NCBI RefSeq assembly: GCF_000069185.1
Contig: NC_010397.1
Coordinates: forward strand, 558,001 to 622,000
DNA from: Mycobacteroides abscessus ATCC 19977
GTDB lineage: Bacteria > Actinomycetota > Actinomycetes > Mycobacteriales > Mycobacteriaceae
Direction of reading: 5' to 3'
DNA length: 64,000 nt
Notes under the pieces: model-generated
The model's database searches: none
What the model was told of the DNA's origin: nothing
What the model saw: the letters and a program-made list of their open reading frames with translations, nothing else
Program-made: the position numbers and the translations under genes
Part shown: one piece after another, positions 1 to 8,776 of the stretch
Layout of the letters: every line of letters starts with the position of its first letter
How positions within the stretch are numbered: position 1 is the stretch's first letter

Positions 1-99
1 GAATGTCTTGTTGCGCCGGGCGATCCAGCTGAGTGCGATCGCCAGGGCGAAGGGCGACAACATGACGAGGGTGGCGGCGATAATGGCCATGGCGCTCAT
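1..99 (-). CDS. N-terminus of a membrane protein, cut by the window edge
   Basis: An open frame on the minus strand starts at ATG 99-97 and runs off the left edge after 33 codons. The visible part is strongly hydrophobic (MSAMAIIAATLVMLSPFALA and onward) and then turns basic (ARRNK), as expected for a first membrane segment with a cytoplasmic positive patch. It is divergent from the GlxA/AraC-type regulator at 162, so it could be that regulator's target. The family cannot be told from 33 residues. Confidence 0.4.
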   Translation of the reverse strand, partial: MSAMAIIAATLVMLSPFALAIALSWIARRNKTF

Positions 100-149
100 T
101 GTGTTCGGATAAATATCGCGCCAACAGTGGCGGAATTGACGACCTTCGA

Positions 150-155
150 TAATAT
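150..155 (+). promoter_or_regulatory. -10 box of a probable leaderless promoter (regulator gene)
   Basis: TAATAT lies six bases upstream of the ATG at 162. A -10 hexamer this close to the start codon is the usual layout of mycobacterial leaderless transcripts. No Shine-Dalgarno sequence is visible before the ATG, which supports this reading. Confidence 0.45.
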
Positions 156-161
156 TCAGCC

Positions 162-1118
162 ATGTTGCGTTCGGTTGCCGCGCTGGTGCTCGATCGGGTG
201 GCCGTATTCGAGTTCGGCGTCATCTGCGAGGTGTTCGGTATCGACCGCGCTCGAGACGGCGTCCCGAACTTCGACTTCCGGGTGTGCGGCGTGGAACCCG
301 GCGTGCCTTTGCGGACCACCGTCGGAGCGTCATTGATCCCCGATCACGGACTTGAGGGTCTGGCCGATGCGGATCTGGTTGCGCTTCCGGCACGTCCGTT
401 CACCGAGGGCTATCCGCAGGAGGCGCTTGACGCGGTGCGGGCCGCCTCGGAGCGGGGCGCGACCATCCTGACCGTCTGCTCGGGCGCCTTCATCGCCGGT
501 GCGGCCGGCCTGTTGGACGGTCGGCGCTGCACCACGCATTGGATGTACACCGACACACTGGCTCGCCAATACCCAACGGCGACAGTGGATCGGGACGTGC
601 TGTTCGTGGACGACGGTGATCTGATCACCAGCGCCGGGACCGCTGCGGGCATCGATGCCTGTCTGCATTTGGTGCGTCGTGAGCTGGGCAGCGAGATCAC
701 CAACAGGATCGCGCGCCGCATGGTGGTGCCGCCCCAACGTGCCGGTGGTCAGCGTCAATTCATCCCGCAGCCGGTTCCTGACATGGTGGCCGATGGATTC
801 GGAGAATTGTGCGACTGGCTGATCGAGAATATCGACCAGTCCCATACGGTGGCGGAACTTGCGGCGCGCGTGCATATGTCGACCCGCACATTTGCGCGCA
901 AGTTCACCGATCAGACCGGTGTGACGCCGATGCGCTGGATCATCGACCAGCGGGTGCTGCGGGCCCGCCGGCTGCTGGAGGAGACGGGCCTGGACATCGA
1001 TACCGTGGCGGCGCGCAGCGGTTTTGGCACCGCGATCTTGTTGCGCCATCACTTCCGGCGCGGTGTGGGCATCACGCCCACCGATTACCGCAAGGCCTTT
1101 GCGGTAGCCGCGCGCTAG
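162..1118 (+). CDS. GlxA-type transcriptional regulator (DJ-1/PfpI-like domain + AraC HTH)
   Basis: 318-aa regulator. Residues about 1-185 form a DJ-1/PfpI (class I glutamine amidotransferase-like) sensor domain, with the typical LTVCSGAFIAGAAGLL nucleophile-elbow segment near residue 105. Residues about 215-315 are an AraC helix-turn-helix pair (VAELAARVHMSTRTFARKF and GFGTAILLRHHFRR). Proteins of this architecture are cytoplasmic activators or repressors, often of the gene next door; the divergent membrane-protein gene at the left edge is the obvious candidate. The start has a -10 box and no ribosome site, so it is probably leaderless. The stop shares a CTAG with the mutY stop. The effector is unknown. 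Confidence 0.85.
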   Translation: MLRSVAALVLDRVAVFEFGVICEVFGIDRARDGVPNFDFRVCGVEPGVPLRTTVGASLIPDHGLEGLADADLVALPARPFTEGYPQEALDAVRAASERGATILTVCSGAFIAGAAGLLDGRRCTTHWMYTDTLARQYPTATVDRDVLFVDDGDLITSAGTAAGIDACLHLVRRELGSEITNRIARRMVVPPQRAGGQRQFIPQPVPDMVADGFGELCDWLIENIDQSHTVAELAARVHMSTRTFARKFTDQTGVTPMRWIIDQRVLRARRLLEETGLDIDTVAARSGFGTAILLRHHFRRGVGITPTDYRKAFAVAAR

Positions 1119-1990
1119 CCGCCCTCGCCGGCCAGCGCGAACCGGCCGTCTGCCGTCTGTTCCACCAGCCCGTCGACCAGAAGCGAATCCAGCGCCCGGT
1201 CACGCTGCGTGATATCGGAGAGCCACGCCACGTCGAGTTGGGCCCTCGTCACCGGAATGCTGCTGCCGCGCAGAACATCCAGTAGCCGCCCACGCACCTG
1301 ACGATCGGTACCGGCGTATTTCTGTACGGGGCGTGCCGGGGCATCCAGCGGGGGCTGGCCCGCCTCATGCCATGCGCAAGAGCTCAGCGGACACATCGGG
1401 CATTGCGGGGTGCGGGCCGTGCATACCAGGGCGCCCAACTCCATGAGTGCCGCCGAAAAGCGGGCACCGTTCTCTGTTGGTAATAGTGCCTCGGCGTCGC
1501 GCAGGTCGCGTGCCGAGGGCGCCGAGTCGGCGACGCCGTGCACCACCCTTGCGATGACGCGGCGAACATTGGTGTCCACCACAGGAACTCGCTGTCCGTA
1601 TCCGAAACAGGCGATGGCGCGAGCCGTATAAGCGCCGACGCCGGGGAGTGTCAAGAGGGTCTCTACGTCGCCGGGCACCTGGTCGTCGTAGTCGCGGGCC
1701 AGTACCGTCGCGCACTCGTGCAGACGCATGGCGCGGCGGGGATAGCCGAGCTTTCCCCATGCGCGTAAGACCTCTGCCACAGAGGTTTTCGCCATCGCGG
1801 ACGGAACCGGCCACCGCGCTACCCATTCGCGCCACACCGGCTCGACCCGGGACACGGGCGTTTGCTGCAGCATCACCTCGCTGATGAGGATGTGCCACGG
1901 TGTCGCCTCGGGCCGGCGCCACGGCAGATCCCGTTCGGCAACATCGAACCAGCCCAAAAGTTCCTCAGGGCACAATGTCGGGTATGGCAT
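1115..1990 (-). CDS. mutY: A/G-specific adenine glycosylase MutY
   Basis: 291-aa DNA repair glycosylase that removes adenine mispaired with 8-oxoguanine. It has the HhH-GPD core: MLQQT near the N-terminus, the helix-hairpin-helix LPGVGAYTA and the catalytic aspartate region VPVVDTNVRR. The [4Fe-4S] loop is complete (C-x6-C-x2-C-x5-C in CTARTPQCPMCPLSSC). ATG 1990 gives an N-terminus like that of M. tuberculosis Rv3589. It is divergent from canB, as in M. tuberculosis, but here the two ATG starts overlap by 7 bases. An in-frame TTG at codon 6 is an alternative start. Confidence 0.93.
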   Translation of the reverse strand: MPYPTLCPEELLGWFDVAERDLPWRRPEATPWHILISEVMLQQTPVSRVEPVWREWVARWPVPSAMAKTSVAEVLRAWGKLGYPRRAMRLHECATVLARDYDDQVPGDVETLLTLPGVGAYTARAIACFGYGQRVPVVDTNVRRVIARVVHGVADSAPSARDLRDAEALLPTENGARFSAALMELGALVCTARTPQCPMCPLSSCAWHEAGQPPLDAPARPVQKYAGTDRQVRGRLLDVLRGSSIPVTRAQLDVAWLSDITQRDRALDSLLVDGLVEQTADGRFALAGEGG

Positions 1991-2598
1991 CTGATCCGAA
2001 GTCCGCCTGGAAGGCACTCAAAGAGGGTAACCAGCGTTTTGTCGGGGGTTTTCCGCAGCATCCGAGTCAGAGCGTTACGCGGCGGGCGGAGTTGGCCAAT
2101 GGTCAGAACCCGCAGGTCATGTTGTTCGGGTGCTCGGATAGCCGGGTGGCTGCGGAGATCATTTTCGATCAGGGTCTGGGCGATATGTTCATCGTGCGTA
2201 CTGCCGGTCAGGTGATCGACTCGGCTGTGCTCGGTTCTATTGAGTATGCGGTGGCGGTTTTGGGGGTGCCGTTGATCGCGATCTTGGGTCATGACTCCTG
2301 TGGTGCGGTGGGGGCCACGCTCGATGCGCTGGATACCGGTGAGGTTCCGGGTGGATATATCCGGGATTTGGTGGTGCGGGTGATGCCCTCGATCCTGGGC
2401 GGGCGCAAGGACGGGTTGTCGCGGGTCGATGAGTTCGAGGCCCGTCATGTCGAGGAGACCGGCACCAAGTTGTTGCAGCGTTCGCAGGTGGTGGCTGATG
2501 CGGTCAAGGCCAAGAAGCTGGCCATTGTGTATCTGACCTACAAACTGGCCGACGGACGCGTCGTGCTCCACGGCCACGTCGGCGATATCGGCGAGTAG
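1984..2598 (+). CDS. canB: Beta-class carbonic anhydrase CanB
   Basis: 204-aa zinc enzyme interconverting CO2 and bicarbonate in the cytoplasm, orthologous in context and sequence to Rv3588c. Zinc-ligand and active-site motifs are visible: CSDSRVA (C-x-D-x-R) near residue 45 and HDSCGA (H-x-x-C) near residue 105. The N-terminus WKALKEGNQRFV matches the family. ATG 1984 is chosen; ATG 1975 is in frame and adds three residues. No ribosome site precedes either, and CACAAT at 1971-1976 could be a weak -10 of a leaderless transcript. The 5' end overlaps divergent mutY. Confidence 0.93.
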   Translation: MASDPKSAWKALKEGNQRFVGGFPQHPSQSVTRRAELANGQNPQVMLFGCSDSRVAAEIIFDQGLGDMFIVRTAGQVIDSAVLGSIEYAVAVLGVPLIAILGHDSCGAVGATLDALDTGEVPGGYIRDLVVRVMPSILGGRKDGLSRVDEFEARHVEETGTKLLQRSQVVADAVKAKKLAIVYLTYKLADGRVVLHGHVGDIGE

Positions 2599-2648
2599 AG
2601 ATATAAAACCCCAGGTCAAGGCGCTTTCGGCAAACATCACATGGCATC

Positions 2649-2676
2649 TTGACGCCTGTGATGGGAGAATTAGAAC
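2649..2676 (+). promoter_or_regulatory. SigA-like promoter upstream of the LCP gene
   Basis: TTGACG at 2649-2654 and TAGAAC at 2671-2676 are separated by 16 bases, a near-consensus housekeeping promoter. It lies in the canB-LCP gap and would give a leader of roughly 65 bases before the ATG at 2749. Inferred from sequence only. Confidence 0.5.
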
Positions 2677-2748
2677 GAATGCAGATTTCTCTGGGGGAGG
2701 GATGGGTAGTTCGGTGTGTACGTTGCTGCCACGCGGGGGTGGCGACTG

Positions 2749-4293
2749 ATGAGCCGCGACACGGGTCGCAGGCGGCCAAAACACGCACTACCTAAATCGA
2801 ATAAGCGCTGGTCAGTTAGTAAAACCGCGGCCGCGCGGACCATTTTCGCGCTGCTGGCCTGCGGCAGTTTGGTAGTAACCGGTGCGGGCTGGCAGGTCTT
2901 CTACAAGGCGTTCAGTCATGTGCCCACCTCCGGAGCGGAGGCCGAGGGCGGCAAGTCCAGCGACGGCTCCATGAACATGCTGCTGATCGGTCTGGACTCG
3001 CGGAAGGACCAAGACGGCAACGACCTGCCCAGGGCGGTCCTGAACCAGCTGCACGCGGGCGATTCGGATGCCGGTGGCTACAACACCAACACCCTGATCC
3101 TGGTGCACGTGGGCGCGGACAACAAGGTCACCGCGTTCTCGATCCCTCGTGATGACTGGGTGCCCGCAGAAGGCATACCCGGCTACAAGCACATCAAGAT
3201 CAAGGAAGCCTATGGCCTCACCAAGGCCAATGAGGCGGACAAGCTCGTCAACGAGGGCATCACCGACCAAGCGACGCTGGAGCAGCAGAGCCGTGAGGCC
3301 GGTCGGCGCGCCACGCTCAATGCCGTACACCGGCTGACCGGTCAGCCCATCGATTACTTCGCAGAGGTCAACCTGGTCGGCTTCTATGACCTGGCTTCCG
3401 AGCTCGGCGGCATCACCGTCTGCCTGAACAACGCCGTCTACGACAGCTACTCGGGTGCCAACTTCCCCGCCGGGGAACAGACCCTCAACGCCTCCCAGGC
3501 CCTGGCGTTTGTACGTCAGCGTCATGGGCTGGAAAACGGCGATCTGGACCGCACCCACCGTCAGCAGGCGTTTCTGATCTCGGTGATGCAGCAGCTCCGC
3601 AATGCGGGCACCCTTACCGACATCACCAAGCTGAACGGGCTGATGAACGTCGTCCACAAGGATGTCGTGCTTTCGAAGGGCTGGACCGAGAAGCAGTTCC
3701 AGCGCCTCGGGCAGATCGCCGACGGCAACGTGAACTTCCAGACGCTGCCCGTGGTGCGATACGACAACATCAACGGTGCGGACGTCAATATCGTGGACCC
3801 GGTAGCGATTCGGGCCAAGGTGGCAGCCGCGTTCAAGGGCGAGGACGCCGCCCCCGCCTCCGCCGCGACGACACCAACCAGCACCGTCGATGTCGTGAAC
3901 GCCACCTCTACATCCGGCCTGGCATCGACGGTGTCATCTGCACTGGTCAGCCGTGGTTATACCAAGGGCGATGTGCGGGATCCGCTGAGTGGCGAATCAA
4001 CCGGCACCGCCATCGATTACGGTGTCGGCGCCGACGCGGATGCCAAGGCGATGTCCACCATGTTGGGTATCGAGACAGAGCCCGTCGCGGATCCCACGTT
4101 GGCGCCCGGACGAATTCGCGTCATGTTGGGCACCGGGTACTCCGCGCCCAGTGACGTCCTGAGCGCTGAGGACAGCGGGACCGCGAGCTCGATGTCCAGC
4201 TCGTCCAGTTCGGGGGCGTCCGGAGACTATGCGCCGCCGGACTCGGGAAAGCCCGTGGTCAGCAGCAACAGCGGCGTCCCTTGCGTGAACTAG
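2749..4293 (+). CDS. LytR-CpsA-Psr (LCP) family cell-wall ligase
   Basis: 514-aa membrane-anchored protein. A basic cytoplasmic N-terminus is followed by one membrane segment (about residues 28-50, IFALLACGSLVVTGAGWQVF) and then the extracellular LCP domain, with NMLLIGLDSR, the arginine motif FSIPRDDWV and FVRQRHGLENGDLDRTHRQQ. A LytR_C domain follows (about 380-450, VDVVNATSTSGLASTV), then a serine-rich tail. LCP proteins in mycobacteria transfer arabinogalactan to peptidoglycan, so a role in wall assembly is expected. Which M. tuberculosis paralogue it matches was not resolved. ATG 2749 is preceded by a G-rich stretch (GGGGGTGG); a GTG at 2716 is also in frame. Confidence 0.87.
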   Translation: MSRDTGRRRPKHALPKSNKRWSVSKTAAARTIFALLACGSLVVTGAGWQVFYKAFSHVPTSGAEAEGGKSSDGSMNMLLIGLDSRKDQDGNDLPRAVLNQLHAGDSDAGGYNTNTLILVHVGADNKVTAFSIPRDDWVPAEGIPGYKHIKIKEAYGLTKANEADKLVNEGITDQATLEQQSREAGRRATLNAVHRLTGQPIDYFAEVNLVGFYDLASELGGITVCLNNAVYDSYSGANFPAGEQTLNASQALAFVRQRHGLENGDLDRTHRQQAFLISVMQQLRNAGTLTDITKLNGLMNVVHKDVVLSKGWTEKQFQRLGQIADGNVNFQTLPVVRYDNINGADVNIVDPVAIRAKVAAAFKGEDAAPASAATTPTSTVDVVNATSTSGLASTVSSALVSRGYTKGDVRDPLSGESTGTAIDYGVGADADAKAMSTMLGIETEPVADPTLAPGRIRVMLGTGYSAPSDVLSAEDSGTASSMSSSSSSGASGDYAPPDSGKPVVSSNSGVPCVN

Positions 4294-4320
4294 CCCGGAC
4301 GACCTTAAAGCACGCTCCGG

Positions 4321-4360
4321 TAGCCCCCCCAAAAAATAGCCCCAATAGCCCCCAAATAGC
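4321..4360 (+). repeat. C7-A6 tract with degenerate ATAGCCCC repeats
   Basis: The 145-bp gap before the Rv3587c-like gene contains seven C then six A (4324-4336), followed by AATAGCCCCC-type units ending at ATAGC. It is a low-complexity tract in otherwise mixed sequence. It contains no gene. Confidence 0.6.
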
Positions 4361-4438
4361 ACTGTGACGTGTGTGTAGCTCGCCGACACGCCGAGCGAGG
4401 TCGGCCATCCCAAAGTGACCTGCGCTTACCGTTGAATC

Positions 4439-5185
4439 GTGATGGACATGCACCCTTCAGGCCCGCTGCCTTCTGAGATCTATTGGCGGCGCCGCGCGCT
4501 CGCGATCGGCGTGGTGGTGGTCGTGGTCGCCATCGTTGCGGCGGTGATCTTCGCGTTGGTCGGCGGCAGTGCCGGAGCCGATACAAAGGCTGCCGAGAAG
4601 CCCGCCGAATCCGCCGCCCCCGCCGGCAAGCCGGTCATCTTGCCGCCCAATGAGATCAACAAGCCCGCCGACAAACCAGCGGAGGCTCCGGTTCATGACG
4701 GGCCGCCGATCGCCAAGCCGGAGTTGGTGCCGCCGGTGGCGCTGAACCCCGGGGACGACTGCCCCGACGCGACGCTCGCGGTGAAGGCCTCGACCGACAA
4801 GCCCAGCTACCTGGCGGGTGAGCAGCCCAAGTTCACCATGGTGGTCACCAATATCGGCCTGGTGCAATGCAAGCGCGATGTGGGGGCAGCGGTGTTGGCC
4901 GCCTCCGTCTTCAGCGTGGACAACAAGCGGATCTGGGCGAACTTGGACTGCGCTCCGTCACAGGAATCGTCGATCAAGAGCTTCAATCCCGGTGAGCAGG
5001 TGACCACCGAGGTCACCTGGACCGGAATGGGTTCCGCACCCAACTGCCCGCTGCCACGCCCGGCAATCGGCCCGGGAACTTATTCGTTGGTGGTGCAGCT
5101 TGGTGACCTACGCAGTGCACCAGTGCCTTTCATCATCGGCGAGAAGCCGGCCGACGCGCCGCCGCCGGCAGGGCCACCGGCCTAG
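4439..5185 (+). CDS. Rv3587c-like membrane-anchored protein
   Basis: 248-aa protein of unknown function, positional and sequence-type match to Rv3587c (next to canB and disA in M. tuberculosis). A short cytoplasmic N-terminus is followed by one membrane helix (about residues 21-43, very valine-rich) and a Pro/Ala/Lys-rich linker. The extracytoplasmic domain from about residue 105 is beta-rich and contains four cysteines ([28 protein letters not shown]), probably two disulfides. Start is GTG 4439 or the adjacent ATG 4442. Its TAG shares CTAG with the disA stop. Confidence 0.8.
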   Translation: MMDMHPSGPLPSEIYWRRRALAIGVVVVVVAIVAAVIFALVGGSAGADTKAAEKPAESAAPAGKPVILPPNEINKPADKPAEAPVHDGPPIAKPELVPPVALNPGDDCPDATLAVKASTDKPSYLAGEQPKFTMVVTNIGLVQCKRDVGAAVLAASVFSVDNKRIWANLDCAPSQESSIKSFNPGEQVTTEVTWTGMGSAPNCPLPRPAIGPGTYSLVVQLGDLRSAPVPFIIGEKPADAPPPAGPPA

Positions 5186-6270
5186 CCGGTCTGCTCGGTA
5201 AGCGTCGACTCGGCAAGCCGGGACAGGCCCTCACGGATGTGTCGGGCCCACATCGCCCCGATGCCTTCCACCGACTGCAGATCGGTCGCGCTGGCGGCCA
5301 ATAGTCCTTGCAAGGACCCGAATGCCCGCACCAGCCTGTCGATGTGCGCAAACTGAAGCCGCGGGATGTGTGTCATGGCCCGGTAGCCACGGGAGCTCAT
5401 GGCGGTGTCCTGGGCTTCGACGGTGGACGGGTATCCGAACGTACGCGAGAGCACCGTGAGGTCCAGCAGGTCGGTGTCGGAGAGCGCGTCCAGATCCTCC
5501 AGTGTCGAGGCGATCTGCGCTTGTGTAGGTGGTTCGGGATTGGCGTGATAGTCCCTGACCAGTAACTCACGTTCGGTGTCGTTATCGCCGACCAGCTCGC
5601 CGATCTGTAGCTTGAGCTGGCGACCGTCTGTGCCGAGCTCGATGACATCGAGCTCGATGTCCTGGCTGATCCGGCGCACCAGCTCCAGACGTTGCGCCAC
5701 CGTCATGACGTCGCGCAGCGTCACGAAGTCTTCGATCTCGGCGGTGGACAGCGACGAGGTCACCTCGTCCAGCCGGGTTTTGTAGCGCTCGAGGGTCGAG
5801 ACCGCCTGGTTTACCCGTGACATAACCGTGGCCGAATCCATGACGACGTGGCGGATTCCGGCGGTGTACACGCTCACGATGTTCATCGAATGGCTCACAG
5901 ACACAACGGGATAGTCCGTCTGTATGGCGGTGCGTTCCGCGGAGCGGTGCCGGGTGCCGGATTCGTCCGTCGGAATGGACGGATCGGGCACCAGCTGCAC
6001 ATTGGCGCGCACGATGCGCGAGCCATCCGTGGACAACACCACGGCGCCGTCCATCTTCGACAGTTCGCGAAGCCGGGTGGGAGCGAACGCGACGTCCAGC
6101 GAGAAGCCGCCGTCGCAGATGCTCTCCACCTTGTCGTCGTAGCCGAGCACGATCAGCGCCCCGGTGCGACCACGAAGAATGCGTTCCAGGCCGTCGCGCA
6201 GGGGTGTGCCCGGCGCCAATCGGGCCAGGGTTTCCCGCATTCGTGCGTTGGCTTCCGCGTTGTCCATCAT
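5182..6270 (-). CDS. disA: Diadenylate cyclase DisA
   Basis: 362-aa enzyme making cyclic di-AMP from two ATP and scanning DNA. The N-terminal DAC domain (about residues 1-145) has both catalytic motifs, DGA in KMDGAVVLS and RHR in [13 protein letters not shown] linker helix bundle follows, then a C-terminal helix-hairpin-helix DNA-binding domain ([15 protein letters not shown]). The length fits the family. In M. tuberculosis disA directly follows radA on the same strand; here both remain on the minus strand but an opposite-strand thioesterase gene sits between them. Confidence 0.95.
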   Translation of the reverse strand: MMDNAEANARMRETLARLAPGTPLRDGLERILRGRTGALIVLGYDDKVESICDGGFSLDVAFAPTRLRELSKMDGAVVLSTDGSRIVRANVQLVPDPSIPTDESGTRHRSAERTAIQTDYPVVSVSHSMNIVSVYTAGIRHVVMDSATVMSRVNQAVSTLERYKTRLDEVTSSLSTAEIEDFVTLRDVMTVAQRLELVRRISQDIELDVIELGTDGRQLKLQIGELVGDNDTERELLVRDYHANPEPPTQAQIASTLEDLDALSDTDLLDLTVLSRTFGYPSTVEAQDTAMSSRGYRAMTHIPRLQFAHIDRLVRAFGSLQGLLAASATDLQSVEGIGAMWARHIREGLSRLAESTLTEQTG

Positions 6271-6302
6271 GCCCCTCCTCTCCAGGCTCGGTTCGCCGCA
6301 GT

Positions 6303-6308
6303 TAGATT
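6303..6308 (+). promoter_or_regulatory. -10 box of a probable leaderless promoter (thioesterase gene)
   Basis: TAGATT fits TAnnnT and ends eight bases before ATG 6317. There is no ribosome-binding sequence between them, so a leaderless transcript is likely. Confidence 0.4.
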
Positions 6309-6316
6309 ACGTGGTC

Positions 6317-6865
6317 ATGTCGACGTGGATGAGCCGCTCGGGCGAAGACCGGCAGCACCGGATGTTGCCCGAGGGGCTAGAGCCGGTTAGTCGCGGCCCA
6401 CAAGCGCCCGCTCCGGGCCTGGAGTTGAACCCGGGTTGGCCGCGCAGGTTCAGTCATCCAGGCACCGACGCAGACCTATGGGGCACGCGGTTCTTTGCCG
6501 GTGCGGGTGCCGCAGTGACCGGTCAGTTTGAGGTGCTGCCCGAACTCGAGGGTGGGCCGGGCGTCATTCACGGCGGTGTGATGGCTGCGATTTTCGATGA
6601 GTTGCAGGGCATTTTAGGCATCGTCACTCAATTGATTGCTGTAACAGCACATTTGGAGATCGACTATCGCAAGCCGATTCCGGTTGGTTCGACGGTGGAT
6701 TTGGCCGCCGCCGTCGAAGGCCGGACCGGACGTAAGCTCTACACCACTGCGAGCGCGCATATCGATGGAGAACTGGTGGCCAGCTCGCAGGGCATCTTCG
6801 TGATCATCGATCCGGACGCCCACTATGGCGAGGGTGCTTCACGGACCCTGGGTATCAGTCCGTAA
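6317..6865 (+). CDS. PaaI/YbgC-like hotdog-fold acyl-CoA thioesterase
   Basis: 182-aa single hotdog-domain protein. The signature [20 protein letters not shown] (HGG, then an acidic residue) near residue 85 is the catalytic/CoA-binding segment of PaaI-type thioesterases, and [16 protein letters not shown] is the typical central strand. Substrate unknown. It lies on the plus strand between two minus-strand genes, radA and disA, and its 3' end overlaps the radA 3' end by 11 bases. ATG 6317 is chosen because a -10 box lies just upstream; upstream in-frame starts would run into disA antisense. Confidence 0.8.
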   Translation: MSTWMSRSGEDRQHRMLPEGLEPVSRGPQAPAPGLELNPGWPRRFSHPGTDADLWGTRFFAGAGAAVTGQFEVLPELEGGPGVIHGGVMAAIFDELQGILGIVTQLIAVTAHLEIDYRKPIPVGSTVDLAAAVEGRTGRKLYTTASAHIDGELVASSQGIFVIIDPDAHYGEGASRTLGISP

Positions 6866-8276
6866 ATTGTTGCGCCAAGCGCAGATTTGGGCGCTTTTCC
6901 GGTTCGATCTTGCGTGCTTCGGAGAGCACTTCGAGGGCCCTGCCCACCGTCGGGCAACGCAGCAGGTGCATACCGGCGGGGTGCAGGTCGTCGCCTTCGG
7001 GGGGAATCACCGCGTGCGTGTAGCCGAGCCGGGCGGCCTCGGAGATGCGCTTGCCCACGGCGGCGGTGCGGCGGATATCGCCCGCCAGCCCAACCTCGCC
7101 GATGAAAACCATATTGGCGGGTAACGCTATATCGGTGTACGCGGATGCCACTGCCATCAGAATGGCTAGATCGGCCGACGGGTCGGTCATGCGCATGCCG
7201 CCCACTGTCGCCATGTAGATATCGTTGTTTCCCAAGGGAAGTCGCCCATGCCGTTCCAGCACGGCGGTGACCATCGCCGAGCGTGCGTGATCGAGGCCGC
7301 TCACCGCACGCCGGGGTGATGGGTTGGTCGACGTGGTGACAAGGGATTGCACCTCACCGAGCAGTGGCCGCTTGCCGTCGAGGGTGACTGTCACCGCGGT
7401 ACCGGCCGCCGCCTTCTCGCGATGCTCCAGAAAAAGCCCAGAGGGGTCGGAAACACACTCGATTCCCTTGTCCCGTAGCTGAAAGCAACCGACTTCGTCC
7501 GCGGCACCGAATCGATTCTTGATACCGCGCACCATCCGCAACGCGGAATGTTTGTCGCCCTCGAAATGCAACACCACATCGACGAGATGTTCCAGTGACC
7601 GCGGGCCGGCGATTGCGCCGTCCTTGGTGACATGCCCGACCAACACCATTGCCACACCCGACGACTTGGCGGCCATGGTCAGTGCCGTAGTCACCGCGCG
7701 CACCTGAGTCACACCGCCGGTTACGCCGTCGGCGTCGGTCGTGGACATGGTCTGTACCGAATCAATAATCGCCAGTGTGGGTTTGACTGCCTCGATGTGT
7801 CCGAGCACGCTGTGCAGGTCCGATTCCGAAGCCAGGTAGACCTCGTCGTGCACGCAGCCGGTGCGTTCGGCCCGCAACCGGACCTGAGCCGCGGACTCCT
7901 CACCGCTGATGTACAGGGCTCGCCCGCCGGAGGCGGCCCATTGATGGACGACCTTCAACAGCAGGGTTGACTTCCCGACTCCCGGCTCGCCGGCGAGCAG
8001 ATTGACCGAGCCGGGGATGAGGCCGCCACCGAGCACTCTGTCCAGCTCGGAGACGCCGGTGGGCTGATGCCGGGTGGTATCGGTCGCGATGCTGGTGATC
8101 GGCACCGCCGCCGAGGCTGGCGCTACCGCGCGAACCGCGCCCAGACCGCCGATGGAGGACAACACCGCGGTTTCGCTGACGCTGCCCCAGGTGCCGCAGT
8201 CGGGGCAGCGACCAACCCATTTGGCGGTGGTGTGCTGACATTCCGAACAGCGATATTGCGCGCGGGGTTTGGCCAC
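6855..8276 (-). CDS. radA: DNA repair protein RadA
   Basis: 473-aa RecA-like ATPase that promotes branch migration and processing of recombination intermediates. All four family blocks are present: an N-terminal zinc finger ([18 protein letters not shown]), Walker [10 protein letters not shown] near residue 95, the RadA-specific KNRFG motif ([12 protein letters not shown]) and a C-terminal Lon-protease-like domain ([11 protein letters not shown]). The start is GTG 8276. In M. tuberculosis it is co-directional with and next to disA, which restrains RadA; here a thioesterase gene separates them. Confidence 0.95.
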   Translation of the reverse strand: MAKPRAQYRCSECQHTTAKWVGRCPDCGTWGSVSETAVLSSIGGLGAVRAVAPASAAVPITSIATDTTRHQPTGVSELDRVLGGGLIPGSVNLLAGEPGVGKSTLLLKVVHQWAASGGRALYISGEESAAQVRLRAERTGCVHDEVYLASESDLHSVLGHIEAVKPTLAIIDSVQTMSTTDADGVTGGVTQVRAVTTALTMAAKSSGVAMVLVGHVTKDGAIAGPRSLEHLVDVVLHFEGDKHSALRMVRGIKNRFGAADEVGCFQLRDKGIECVSDPSGLFLEHREKAAAGTAVTVTLDGKRPLLGEVQSLVTTSTNPSPRRAVSGLDHARSAMVTAVLERHGRLPLGNNDIYMATVGGMRMTDPSADLAILMAVASAYTDIALPANMVFIGEVGLAGDIRRTAAVGKRISEAARLGYTHAVIPPEGDDLHPAGMHLLRCPTVGRALEVLSEARKIEPEKRPNLRLAQQFTD

Positions 8277-8328
8277 ACCGCGACGTTAGCCGTCGGGTGT
8301 GACAAGTCGAGTCAACCTACCGCCGTGT

Positions 8329-8694
8329 TCAGTCGGGAGGCAGCGGGACGATGCGGTCCTGGCAGTTCACGGTCTTCTCGCCGTCGTTGGACAGCACGGT
8401 TTGTCCGTCCACCAGAATCCGGCAGTAGATGTGTCCGGAACCCCAGATGGCCGTCACCTGCTTGACGGTGTCCTTGTATGGCCAGGCCACCGTCACCGAC
8501 CACGGCAACTTAACGTCGTTGACGGCCTGGGGCGTCCCGGAGTAGTCGCCGTAACTGATGGTGCCGGCCTCGGGTGTCTTGCCTGCCGCCCACACCAGGT
8601 AGGTCACCTTGGGAGGTGCGGCCTGGGCGGTCGCGGGAAGGACCAGACTCATGACTGCGGTCGCCGCAGTTGCCGCCGCCAACGTTCGCTTCAC
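8329..8694 (-). CDS. Secreted MmpS-like protein (first of a tandem pair)
   Basis: 121-aa protein. A signal peptide spans about residues 1-24 (VKRTLAAATAATAVMSLVLP, cleavage near AQA-AP). The rest is one MmpS-type beta domain: TYLVWAAGKTPEAGTISYGD, then PWSVTVAW and a C-terminal GSGHIYCRILVDG with a second cysteine near the end. Classical MmpS proteins keep an uncleaved membrane anchor and pair with MmpL; this one looks fully exported and has no mmpL nearby. GTG 8694 is chosen because GGGAGG precedes it at good spacing. The next gene upstream is a paralogue. Function unknown. Confidence 0.72.
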   Translation of the reverse strand: MKRTLAAATAATAVMSLVLPATAQAAPPKVTYLVWAAGKTPEAGTISYGDYSGTPQAVNDVKLPWSVTVAWPYKDTVKQVTAIWGSGHIYCRILVDGQTVLSNDGEKTVNCQDRIVPLPPD

Positions 8695-8776
8695 GGTGTC
8701 CTCCCGGTTCTCGGCTTTGCGCCGGAAGTTATCACGCAGGGGTGGGCAAAGGGGCTGAATCGTCACACCGTGGGAG

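Noticed and set aside
330..1052. Long open frame (240 codons) opposite the GlxA-type regulator
   Set aside because: It is a reverse-strand shadow of a well-supported gene, with His/Arg/Gln-rich composition and no family signature.
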